Shown here: one piece after another, positions 11,979 to 23,900 of the stretch
Layout: every line of letters starts with the position of its first letter
How positions within the stretch are numbered: the first letter of the stretch is position 1
Source: Spinacia oleracea
Lineage: Eukaryota; Streptophyta; Magnoliopsida; Caryophyllales; Amaranthaceae
DNA length: 64,000 bases
Direction: 5' to 3'
NCBI RefSeq assembly: GCF_020520425.1
Contig: NC_079487.1
Span: 133,446,385 to 133,510,384 of the forward strand
The notes under the pieces: model-generated
The model's input: the letters and a program-made list of their open reading frames with translations, nothing else
Database searches by the model: none
Told to the model about the DNA's origin: nothing
Translations under genes and position numbers: made by a program

Positions 11979-13237
11979 TATCAATCATACATCTCCTTTC
12001 CTTAATACCACCAACTAAACCTTCATTGCACCGCATCAACCTTACAATATTACCGTAGCAAAAACTGAACTACAAGGCCCATTACATTCATATAGGCTTG
12101 CAGCTTGCTGCAACTAATGAAAGCCAAAAAGTAGGACCATGATCATAAAGGTGGCCTAGGTGGGCAATGAGACCCACTAATACATTCACGACTACATGGA
12201 TGATAACCAATTAAAGTTTTAGGAAGAAATAACCAATCTCGTTTACATCACTTGTTTTTTTTAACTCACTAATACATGTAAGATTGGACTATAACTATAT
12301 TCTCTTCACATTATTCTTATTGTTTATTAATTTGATCAAGTCATTAAAATCGTATAAGATCATACCAATATACCACACCAAATGAGAAAAAAAAAAAAAA
12401 AAAAACCACTCACATAAAACATTCAAACCAAATCAAAGCACACCATACAAGATCTGAAACTAGAAAAATCAGTCAGGTGAAAAAAATAAAGCCTACATAG
12501 ATAACAACTTGTTTAGTTAATTAAAGTTTTAGAAAGCAATATGCAATACTAAAGTTGACATGAAATCTCATTTACATCATTTGTCTTATATGACTCTCTC
12601 CACACCCGAAAAGGGAGAATAACCACCCATAGAGTTGTAGTTGATCGCTCCACACATTAGTAAGCACTAAGCATACATGGACAGAATTAGGGGGACTATG
12701 TCCCCCGTGAGCCGTAATATATTTAAAAATTAAATATGTATTATAAAACACAGTTGTAATATACTAATATAGCTCAAGTGGTATTTTTAACTTGAAGAAA
12801 TATACTTTCCTTTTTTGACATGTTTTGATCACCACTTCTAATTATATTAATATTTATCTTTTACTTGTGGTCCATACACTTACTAACATCATCATTTTAT
12901 TATAATAAATAATTCACCCACTACCCCACTTTCATCTTATTTTAATAAATTCAACTCACTTTCCTAAAACTATATACCGATCAAAGTGTATATTTTTTAA
13001 AATACGGAGGAAGTACGTAGTACTTTGTTTGTAATGTTGTATCACTCGTCAACGTCGTCATAGTCATAAATATTAAATAGAGCACGTAGTAGTCCCCAAA
13101 TTTGATGAATGAGACTACCCACCATTCACCAAGGCCTATCACTTTATTAGCTTCCTTCCACTCATAAGCTTTTAAAGTGGCCTCTCTCCAACTCCCACCC
13201 CAAACGCCAAAACTAAACCCCTCTTCTTTGAGTAATA

Positions 13238-16200
13238 ATGGAAAACAATACTGAAGGTTATATTCATCTTCCAAGTAATGACGATGACAAGTCATTTGTT
13301 GCGTCGGAAAATGAAGATAGTGATATTCCATACATCGAATCTCCAAAAGACTTTGTTAGAGAGTTTTGGGTTGAGTTAAAGAAGACTATGTATTTAGCAG
13401 CACCTGCTACTTTCATGGGTATTTGTCAATACTCCCTTGGCGCTATCACACAAACTTTAGCTGGACAACTTAGTACGCTCGACCTTGCTGCCGTCTCCGT
13501 CGAGAACTCCGTCATCGCCGGCTTCTCCTTTGGTGTTCTGGTACGTTATATATACTTTCTCCCTGCTTTTTCTAACTGATTTTGAGCTACTATCAATGGG
13601 TTAGTTTAATTTCTCCCTGCTTTTATTGACTAAGTCTTAAGTAAAGTCGCTCACGAGTTTACTATTTTGGAATGTCGTGGAGAATAGTCACTTTTCTAAA
13701 TGTAATTTTATGATAAATTTCCATTTTCCAAACGCAAATACTTTTTCGATCAATTATATGGAATAAGTGTTTAGCACTTGGGCCCCGTTTGGTAGAATGT
13801 AAAATGTTTTCATGGAAAGCTATTTTTCTGCTTTTCAATCATTTTACGTTGTTTGGTTGGGTAAGGGATGTAAAACTATTTTACATGACTCCCTCAAATG
13901 TGGAAAACCCTTTTACATTTGAAAGGGAGGGAAACCATTTTTCCTTGTTTCCTCCTTACCTCCCTCTCCTTTCTTCCCCTCAATCTTCACCATCTTCTCC
14001 CATTTCCCTTTAAGTTACCAAACAAAGGAAAACTAGTTTGGAATTGTGTTTTCCCTTGAAAAATATTTTCCATGGAAAATCATTTTACAATGAAAACGTT
14101 TTACGCCCTACCAAACGGAGCCTTAATGTGTGCGTGTCATTTTATATAAAAACTGGAAGAAGAAAAAAAAAAGAGTAATAATTACACATCTGTTTAAAAA
14201 CAATCTTTATACTTAATATTTGCACGAACTTCTGTATAGTACATTTCGAGACGAATCTAACCAGATATCTCTTGATAGTTTTTGATAGATATAATAGTGA
14301 GAATATGATCAAAATTTTAATTGTGGTCTACAATTTGTAAAAGAAGGCTGCCCATACAATAATTCAACTGTGGATTTCACGTGTGACTGTGTGAGTGAGC
14401 ACAAAACTGTTGTAAACAAATGCGAGATTGTGTTTGCGGTTGTTCGTTGTGCTCCTCGGAAACCTAAACAATATTCGTATTATTTTGTCGTAATAAATTG
14501 ACATGGATTAATAATGGTGGCAACAACACTGTGATTGGATGATCTAGGTCCCTACCTAATTTAACAAAAATACAACAATGATTCCCGTTATAATTTATTC
14601 GGATCGGGAGAAATAACATAACATAACATAACATATGTACGGACTAATATTTCTCCATTTCTTTTTACTCGTTACCCTTTAACATTTACTTTTCTTAATC
14701 CATAACTTAAACAATTAAAGTGAACATTGTAGAAATAAAAATTTGTAAAGAAGAAAGAAACGAGAAAGTATGTGACCGTTTTATGATAAGACATTGTGTC
14801 AAATATCATGGACATTCTTATACACTACATTTAGCTGTTACCTTGATCTTTCTAATGGCTTACAAAATACTTCATCCGAATCTAAATGTTTTTCTCATTT
14901 TCCTATGTCATATATATCAATGCACATTTTACATTGTTAATATCTCTAGTTACGTGTTATTGAAAATTATAAAATTTTCATAATGTTGAAGTATTTATTG
15001 AGACAAATCAAACAAGACCCCACATGAATATATTTTTTCTTATATATTGAACGTAATTTATAAGATTCTCTTCCATTGTGAATTAGCGTTAAGATTCTAA
15101 ATGGAAAAAATATTTAGATTCGGAGGGAGTACTAAGGTTTTAAGGACAAAAAAAATTGACATTTGGATGTCTTAAAGTTGGTATTCATTGTTTATGATTC
15201 TTCGTGCAATATAAGAAATACTATAACAACATTTTATGGGAAAAAAGGGATGACAATGTGATTATTCTACTAAGTAACCAAAATGTGATTTGAAGATTGG
15301 AATGGGCAGTGCGTTGGAGACATTATGTGGACAAGCATTTGGAGCAGGGCAAGTTGAGATGTTAGGAATCTACATGCAAAGGTCATGGGTCATCCTCAAT
15401 TCTACAGCTCTCTTATTCAGCCTACTCTACATCTTTGCAGCCCAAATTCTTAGGCTCATTGGGGAGACTTCTGCCATTTCCGAGGCTGCAGGTACTACAT
15501 CCGTTTCATAATGATCTTTATAATTATTATTTGCACAAGTATCAAGTCAAATGAGAGAACATGTATATAAATTAGTAAAAGATCTAGATAGTACTTCCTC
15601 CGTTCCGCAATAGATGCATCGTTTCTCTTTTGGATACTATTCAGTAACTAACTTTGACAATTATTCTTTCACATTATGTAAAAACAAACATAGTCAAGTG
15701 AGATCTTTTTAAATTCGTATCAATGTGAGGATTCCAAACATCAATTTTTTATAATTTTTTCTTACACGCAATTAGAGATATTAATGTTCGAAGAAACATG
15801 TTGGGATACGTGAAAAAAAAAATGATACATCTATTGCGAAACGGAGGAAATATAAAATTGTGGGTGGGTGTAAGAAAAGGGAAAAAAAAGTAAGAGAAAA
15901 TATTTGGAAAGATGTAATCGTAAATTTTATGGGGTGAATGGATAAGATGGTACATTTTCATGATAAAACTTCATGATAACAAAAATTACGAAATTATAGA
16001 CTAAAGAAGTGTAAAAATTATTTTGAAACGAGGTAGTATGATTCCTTGTGTAATATAGTGTTAGGCTGCGTTCTATGAACCTTATTTTCACTTACTTTTC
16101 CTGAACTTATCTTATCTGAACTTAACTGAACTTATCTGAACTTATTAGAACTTATCAAAACTTATTTTAGTTACAAATTGTACTTGGTCAACCCTTACTT

Positions 16201-19200
16201 TTCCTGAACTTATCTTATCTGAACTTATCTGAACTTAATTGAACTTAGCTGAACTTATCTAAACTTATTTTTTCCTGAAATAAGTGAAAATAAGGTGAAC
16301 AGAACAGGGCCTAAGTGTCAACATAAAATGTCAAAAATACCCTCAAACATACGCCGGATATGACACCGTAGAAAGCAGTGGCGAGGCTAGGGGGTGCCTG
16401 GGTAGGCCATGACTGATGGCCCCCCTCCCCCCCTAAAAAGAATTGGTTACATAATTAATGTTGAAGATAAATATCTAAAACTAAGCTAATTGATGTTTGT
16501 GTGTATTTGATTTTTTTGATATAAGTGTCATGAAGTCTAAGATTCGAGCCTCAACACTTGCTCTTCTATATTGTATTATTTTATTTCACTCACAAACATT
16601 TTATTTTTCATGATTATAGAACATTTTGATATTATTCGAATGATATTAAGACTGTAAATAACTAAGACCTTGAAAATTAAAAGTCTAACTGTTTTATTGG
16701 GACCCTAACAAAAAAATCCTGGCTTCGCCCCTGACAGGAAGGCTAGCCATATGGATGATCCCACAACTATTTGCATATGCAATGGTATTCCCTATAATAA
16801 AGTTCCTACAAGCACAACGCAAGGTGATGGCTATGGCGGTGATCGCCGGGCTGGCTTTGGTCGTGCACGCCTTCTTCTCGTGGTTGCTCATGCTTAAGCT
16901 CGGGTGGGGCCTCCTTGGTGGCGCTATAGTGTTGAATGCTTCATGGTGGTTGATAGTGGTGGCTGAGCTTGTGTACATTTTTAGTGGGAGGTGTGGAGAG
17001 GCTTGGAGTGGGTTCTCTTGGATGGCTTTTCAAGATTTATGGGGTTTTGTTAGGTTATCTGTTGCCTCTGCAGTGATGTTATGGTAATTTTTCTATGACT
17101 AGTACTCTAGTCGTTCTTTTTTACTTGTTCTACTCCAGAGGAAGTTTATTCCCATGTTAGATGTCTTTACAAAAATATATTAGCCAACAAAACGATAAAA
17201 TATGTCAAAGACAAACACTAAAAGACAAAATCAATTTTTTTGAAAAATGGCATCAGTTTTTGAAAAAAAATACTACATACTTTATTGTGATCTGTCGTGC
17301 CGGCCTGTGTCGTACTTTTTCCAAAAGATATGCGGCCAGGGCCCGGCTCCACAACCATGTTTTCGTGCTTGCGTCGGCCCTTCCATTTTGTGTCTGTGTT
17401 GGGTCGGACTTTTTCAATTTTCATGTCAAGCCAACCCAGCCCACAAATATCTTAACATGACAGTATGGTGGACAAGATTACTACCACTAGTACTAGTACA
17501 ATAATACTTCGTACATGTTTTCGGAATCCTAGTCCATGATCTTTTTTTCGAAATTATTATTACTCATACTTGAATTATACTTGTTGTCTCATTGTACACA
17601 GTTTAGAAACTTGGTATTTTATGGCTCTAATTCTATTTGCTGGATATTTGAAGAATGCCGAAATTTCAGTGGATGCCTTGTCTGTTTGGTACGTACCGTA
17701 GTGCTTTTGTTTTAAATTAGCATCGATTTATAATTTACCAAAAACACACCCAAAAAAAAAAAGTTTACATGATGAATGGTCTAACGATTTCTTTGTTGAC
17801 ACGAATTTCAGCGTCAACTTATTAGGATGGACAATTATGGTCGCTTTAGGATTTAATGCTGCCGTAAGGTAATTTATCGAGCTACGTATAATACACATAC
17901 TTTTTTTATACGTGGATGTCAGCTAACATAGTAATAATTTTGAATACAAATTTTGTGTAGTGTAAGGGTATCAAATGAACTTGGAGCAGCCCATCCCAGA
18001 GCAGCAAAATTCTCCGTTATGGTATCCGTAATAATTTCATTATTAGTGGGTTTAATCATGTCATTAGTCTTAATGATATACCGTAAGGAATATCCAGCGA
18101 TTTTCACCAGCAGTAAAGAAGTGCAAGATATTGTGTATAACCTCACCCCAATTCTTGCTGTTAGTATAGCCATCAACAATATTCAACCCGTTCTCTCAGG
18201 TAATGACTTTTTGCTGAACTTAACTTATTCTTGTTTAAATAGCTTTTTCCCTCGTGATTATAACTTTGTTCTTTTTACAGCGTATGGACTGCCTTTTCTA
18301 AATTTTGGTTGGTATGGTCTTGTCAAATTTGGTCTAAATATTTTTCTGCAAGAGATTTTTGCTTTTAATAATCTTGTCTGATCCGATTTTTCTAATTTAA
18401 TCTAATAAACAATAAAAATAAGGTGAAGACTGTTGGATATAATGCAAAGTCTAAGATTGAAAGTTTGAAACTCTACCCTTTTGTGAAAATGGGTTTGTAC
18501 CACATAGAAATGCAAAGTGATGGTTTTCAATCTTATTATTTAAAAGAAATGTAGTTGTCCTATATTGAAGGAAAAATAAGTTTTCTTTAGTTTAAATAGT
18601 GTAGCAAACTTTATAATGTTTGAGGTACTATGATACTATCCTTTGTGTTGTAGGCTAGAAGGAGGCATCCCCTCGCGCGTCCCCGTCCAGTTCGGTTCGT
18701 GGCACGTGCGCGGTGTGCCCTACTTTTTTGGGCCAAGTCGTAACTGACAATCCATAACTTATGAGACTGATCAGTTACGAAGTCCACTTCACATTCTTAA
18801 TTAATATGGTTATTATCGCATGATTTACGAAAACGGTTCCTTGATTTTCGTTTCCATTTTGATTGCCCAATTGAATTCTGATTTTCAGTTACAGATGTTT
18901 TGATTGTCCAATTCATTTCTTATTTTCGGTTACAAAGGTTGTTGGCTTCAAAATCAGAGATTGGGGGCTCATTTTGGGACATACCGAGAATTATCTTTCT
19001 CCTCTCTTTTCTTCCCTTACTTATGTTCTGAGCATTATTATGAGTTTCAATTTCATTCTTAGTTGAGTGCACATTTCGGAGGAACACTATGTTAAATCTA
19101 GCTTGGGTTACACCATAGTCGTAACGAAATTTGCTTCCAAGACAGTGTTTTATAACACGTCGAAACTTCATATAAATCAAATATTCAGCCCATATTTTCT

Positions 19201-19859
19201 TATTCGGATTTTACAGTATTATTTCCTACAAAGACGACATACCCTACGTACAATGTCTTTGTCTGTTTGGATTATTTCATTTTCTGTAGTTATCATTATG
19301 AAATTGACAAAAAGTGATTCTTTATTTAATTATTTTGTGTTGGGTATCCACAGGTGTGGCAATTGGAGCAGGTTGGCAAGCTTTTGTTGCATACATCAAC
19401 GTGGGATGTTACTATGTATTGGGCATTCCTTTGGGCCTCAGTTTGGGATATGGAATTGATTTAGGTGTCAAGGTAACCAACATTAACACATACTCACTTT
19501 GTTTTCTTTTAAATGCATCATTTGCTTTATTCGGCTGTTTTTTTTCAATTGCATCTATCAAATTGTAGGGTATATGGTTCGGGATGCTATCGGGTACATT
19601 GGCGCAAACCATAATCCTAATTTTTATAGTCTACAAAACCAATTGGAACAAAGAGGTAAAAAAAAAAACTTTATATTATTATAAACTACTTTGATTAATT
19701 GCATGATTAATTAGTTTAATTAATGTATTGATTTGTTGCTTTTAAGACTAACGGGCGTTGAATTGTCTCAATGATTTATGGCTTTTGACGCAGGCTTCAA
19801 TTGCTGGAGAAAGAATAAGAAAGTGGGGTGGTCCTCATGGTAATAGTGACACCAAATAG
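13238..19859 (+). CDS. MATE efflux transporter, DETOXIFICATION (DTX33/35-like), copy 1
   Basis: A multidrug and toxic compound extrusion family membrane protein. DTX33/35 relatives act at the tonoplast on chloride or flavonoids; the substrate here is unknown. Exons: 13238-13540, 15296-15491, 16738-17083, 17602-17688, 17812-17868, 17961-18199, 19354-19472, 19569-19655, 19794-19859; 1500 nt, 499 aa. The N-terminal 45 or so residues are acidic and cytosolic. Two MatE halves follow, with family motifs ALETLCGQAFGAG, LFAYAMVFPIIKFLQAQ, SGRCGEAWSGFSW, VRVSNELGAAHPR and LTPILAVSIAINNIQPVLSG; the tail is ASIAGERIRKWGG. The ATG is the first in frame, just before an acidic leader like that of copy 2. 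It is a tandem duplicate of the gene at 20982. Both splice sites of intron 2 abut transposable elements, which may affect splicing. No coding disruption seen. Confidence 0.93.
13781..14122. mobile_element. Fold-back DNA element (MITE) in MATE 1 intron 1
   Basis: Long inverted ends: GGCCCCGTTTGGTAGAATG on the left and, in reverse complement, GGCTCCGTTTGGTAGGGCG on the right, each followed by a matching GTAAAA(T/C)GTTTTCAT. About 342 bp, no coding. The superfamily (PIF/Harbinger or hAT) is undecided because a target duplication was not clear. Confidence 0.7.
14870..15129. mobile_element. Stowaway-type MITE
   Basis: 260 bp in MATE 1 intron 1. Left end CTTCATCCGAATCTAAATGT, right end in reverse complement CTCCCTCCGAATCTAAATAT, with TA on both sides. 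Non-coding. Confidence 0.8.
15495..16036. mobile_element. Stowaway-type MITE at the splice donor of MATE 1 exon 2
   Basis: The left end CTACATCCGTTTCATAATG begins four bases after the exon 2 end. Its TA target is bases +2 and +3 of the donor (CAG|GTA). The right end in reverse complement is CTACCTCGTTTCAAAATAA, followed by TA. A second MITE (15594-15850) is nested inside. Left end and interior resemble the element at 22667-22916 in MATE 2. Confidence 0.7.
15594..15850. mobile_element. Nested Stowaway-type MITE
   Basis: 257 bp inside the MITE 15495-16036. Left end CTTCCTCCGTTCCGCAATAG, right end in reverse complement TTTCCTCCGTTTCGCAATAG, with TA on each side. Being nested, it is younger than its host element. 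Confidence 0.8.
16061..16314. mobile_element. Short inverted-repeat DNA element with 'CTGAACTTAT' internal repeats
   Basis: Ends TTAGGCTGCGTTCTATGAAC and, in reverse complement, TTAGGCCCTGTTCTGTTCAC, both then running CCTTATTTTCACTTA. GTG flanks both sides. The interior is repeated CTGAACTTAT units. Non-autonomous, superfamily unsure (Harbinger-like is possible). It lies in MATE 1 intron 2. Confidence 0.65.
16376..16733. mobile_element. hAT-like non-autonomous element next to MATE 1 exon 3
   Basis: 358 bp with inverted ends CAGTGGCGAGGCTAGG and, in reverse complement, CAGGGGCGAAGCCAGG. The flanking 8-mers GTAGAAAG (16368-16375) and ACAGGAAG (16734-16741) match at 5 of 8 bases, fitting an old 8-bp hAT target duplication. 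The right copy contains the splice acceptor ACAG|GAAG of exon 3. Confidence 0.6.
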
Positions 19860-20981
19860 AATAGAAAGATGCCGATGGAGTCATTGGTCGCTTGATGAAT
19901 AATCTATTATCTCTCTGTCTCTTAAAGATCGCCCATAAAAAAAAATTGTTTTTTTTGTTCTTTTCGCATCACAAAATTTTACCAAAATAAATATGAAAGC
20001 GAAATATTAACACTCCATTTGCTTAAAGAGTAGGTAATTTATGGCATTTAGAAGTTATGTGGAATAGTATTTTGACTTTTGAGGCATAAAAAGAAACCAA
20101 TGGAAGAAAGTTGAGGCATTACATCGTGTTTTGCTATTACGCAGTGTGCGTAATTGTTAAATTGTATAAACATGTTATTTAATCCGTACGAGGTGGTATA
20201 AAACATACTTCTGCTAATAAGTTTTTGTTCTTTTTTATGCGAAGGAGGGGGGAGAAGTTCTGACAAATTATTCGCCAGTTTTTGTTGCTATTAATTAAAG
20301 AAACAAAAAAAACTAAATAACATCATTAAACGGCGATGTAAGAAACCACGGACATTTTTGCAAGATCATGCGCTTTCTTCACCTTTTCTCAATCAACCTT
20401 GTGCGTGAATTGAAATAAAAATGACACTTTAATTATTTTAAATCTTATGATCAACCTTGTGCATCAATGTGATAAAATTAAAATAAATAACGAGAGGGAC
20501 ACACATTTTATCTTTCATAAGTAGGCCAGGCTTCCTAAATCGTGTACTTGGTAGCGAAAATTTAATTTCAGTCCTACCTAAAGATTGTTCAAGATCTACG
20601 TATATCTCATGTAAATATGTAATGCAACCATTAGTTTATAAACCACATGAATCATATTGATACACTCATGCACACAATTATAGATTTATATCACTATAAG
20701 ACTTTTTGACAATCAATCACTTTTTTCTTTTATTATCATTGTTGGAATTATTTTCTTGTTAGTTTTGGACATTTTTTTTATTTTTTTAATTTACAACTAA
20801 ATTTTAGACCTTTATTACAATAAAAAATTGACCATACATACTTCCCATTTCCCAACAACACATATACTACCAACACATCTCAATATATATCTCATACAAT
20901 TAATATTCGTATAAGCATATGATCATACATCCTTTTCCCTCCTATCCTCATATTCCCCCACTTCCCTCCCCATCTTGAGTG
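19860..20981. other. Intergenic region between the two MATE genes
   Basis: 1.1 kb, AT-rich. The first few hundred bases are likely the 3' UTR of MATE 1 and the last few hundred the promoter of MATE 2. No gene or complete repeat recognised. Confidence 0.6.
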
Positions 20982-23900
20982 ATGGAGAATAATAACAGTA
21001 AACAACCACTGTTATCTTCCAGCGCCGCCGCCGCCGACGACAATAACGATCAAGTTACATCAACAATTGTGGATGATCGCCATGGAGAAGAGGAGGATAT
21101 CCCACCAATCGAAAGCCCGAAAGTGTTTTTAACGGTGTTTTGGATGGAGTTAAAGAAGACGATGTACCTCGCCGCACCAGCTACTTTTATGCGCACGTGT
21201 CAGTATTCCCTTGGCGCCATCACCATCACCTTTTCCGGCCAACTTAACACACTTGATCTCGCCGCGTTTTCCGTCGAAAACTCCGTTATCGCTGGCTTCT
21301 CATTCGGTGTTCTGGTTAGACACAATACAACCCTTCTACTCTTTTTACTACTGTCGGTTTTTTTTATAAACATAGGCTTAACAAAACTATTGTCGTTTAA
21401 TTAAGGTGTTATTCATATACTTCGTGTAAATCTCAACAACTTAGTATTAATACTTCGTATTTTAAAACTAACTATGTATATTTTGAGACGGATTTGGCAA
21501 ACTTATTACTCCTTACCAAATTTGTCACGGAATTTTAAAAACCATTTTATCTCAAGTACATTATTTAGAGACAAAACTTTAGTTGTCCAGCTCAAGTTTG
21601 AGATACAGATTCAAAATTTGTCTCTAATATTGTACTTCTTTCGATCTTGTTTAAATGTCATAATTTGATTTTTAACACTAATCATATAATATATTTTTGC
21701 TATATTTATGATTTATATTTTAAAAAAAATGTAGTAATGTGGGGTCTTGAAATAATTATCTCATATACTCTATAAATTTATACTTTTTATAATTTGCAAT
21801 CAATGATTTAAAGTTTAAAAGATATTAATAATTGAAATATTACATTGACAACGTGATAATTAAAAGAAATTGTGTCAACTAAAAAAAAGAATTGAGGAAG
21901 TATAATGTTATACTCCCTCCGTTCTTAAATATTAGTCTCATTTTGACTTTTTTACCCGTTTCAACTTAATATAAACATAAATATCTTCAAATCCGTACGT
22001 TAAACAAAGTTGGTATTGTTTAACTACACCATGAGACGAACAAAACAAAATCCCACATTAATATATTTTGAAATACGTATTGGAAAGAAATTAGATAATT
22101 CTCTTCAAATATAGTGTCAAGATTCTAAGAGGGACTTATTTTCGAGAACGGAGGGAGGAGCGGTGTATGTATAATTAAATTATGAAGTGATCCGTCATCA
22201 GTGTCATAATATTTGAACGTTGATTTTTCCACTTCTACCTTCTGAGACATGTACAATCTTTTGTCAAAAAAAAAAAAAAAAAAAAAAAGACATGTACAGT
22301 CTTTAGGACCATATAAAATCATTTGTAAATCATACGGAGTAAAAAGTTCAATTTGTTGAACTTACCCACATTATAAAGGTTTTTATGGCCAAAAACAAAA
22401 GTTTATAGAAAATGATAGCTTTTAAGGTTGCATATAAGTTACTCCGTATATAAATGGAAAAATTACTTTATACAAACATTTTTTGAAACAGAGGAAGGTA
22501 TATAAATAATTGCAAAACTAAAAGTATTGTAATTTTTTTGAAACGGAGGAAGTTATTAATTACAACTATCGACTTGTGATTTACTAACAAATTATAGTTG
22601 TTGACTCCTTGAAGGTTGCATCTCTGACTATCAAAAAAAAAAAATTGTAAAGTTGATGGTTTAATACTACCTCTATTTCATAATGATATTTACAGTTATA
22701 TTTGTACATATTTGAAGAAAAATGTACAAAAAGGTAGATGATTATAAGTAAAAGAAATTTGTATAAAAAAAAGGATGGGTGTAAGAAAAAGAAAGAATGT
22801 AAGAGAAATTGATGTAGAAATTTGTAAATGTTGTAGGGTATAAAGGATAAGATAATAAATTTTATGTGTAAAAATAATACAAAGCATAATATAATGAACA
22901 TTATGAAACGGATTAATGTGAAAAGTGTAAAACTTAGAGTACAATAATTAGCTGAAAATGATTTAAAAGACAAATCACATGATTAACAAATCAAATCTTA
23001 GCAGTTACAGTATTTATGTCGATAGCAGACACTTAAATTACAGAGTGACATAGTTAATTCTTGGTCTAGTGGCCATTACTAGTCGGTCTAGTGCATTTGT
23101 GATCTGGTCCAACTCAATAATTACATCATGTTTTTTTTTATCACATTTTCATTTACTTTTGTCATACAAGTGGGATCGGATTCCATCAGAATTTGGGGTG
23201 GGATGAACCTTTGTTCTTCCCCAATAGAAAAAGGATATTCGCCGCTTTAAATTATGTACCTATAAGAAGTTAAAAATGAAATCGTTAATTTATACGGAGT
23301 ACGTACGTAGTATAGAATACGTAGTAAATATTAATTATGTTTATTTTTAACACATGATTTCGACATGCATTTCTAAATTTTTCTATTTATGTGTGCAATT
23401 ATTTAAAACATACTCGTACCAATTAATCACTTTATTATTTTATATGCATGCATAAATGCATTAGTTTTTGGGAGTGTTTATTGCCACTTCTTATTAGCCC
23501 ATTCACAATTTCCCTTTAGTTTATACTACATCAAGCAACAAATTAAAATAAAATGGAGTTTAATTTGGGCACAAATAAATTGATTATGGACGTTATCTTA
23601 ATTTTTAACTTTTTAAACAATTAATATTCTCCACATGGAAATAGATCGAGCTCTTATGGCTCATTCGCACACACTAAATAATATTCAGAAATAGCAAGAG
23701 TGGCAATGCACTATCATAATTTAACAAAATCACAAGTTTGTTAATTATGAATTTTATGATACTAACCAAATAATTCTTTTTGTTGCAAAAATATAATGAA
23801 GCTGGGAATGGGAAGTGCATTGGAGACATTATGTGGGCAAGCATTTGGGGCAAAACAGCTGAACATGTTAGGGGTGTACTTGCAAAGGTCTTGGGTAATC

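Larger units (their letters stand above)
8096..13237. other. Intergenic region between amine oxidase and MATE 1
   Basis: No host gene seen. The first 250 bases or so are the presumed promoter and 5' UTR of the amine oxidase. The rest holds two Helitron-like elements, three Stowaway-type MITEs, a decayed LINE RNase H fragment and AT-rich single-copy DNA. A degenerate GACCCG/AACTCG-type repeat lies at about 10120-10350. The last 300 bases should contain the MATE 1 promoter. Confidence 0.6.

Noticed and set aside
20979-20981. GTG as start of MATE 2
   Set aside because: ATG follows immediately at 20982 and plant nuclear genes rarely start at GTG.
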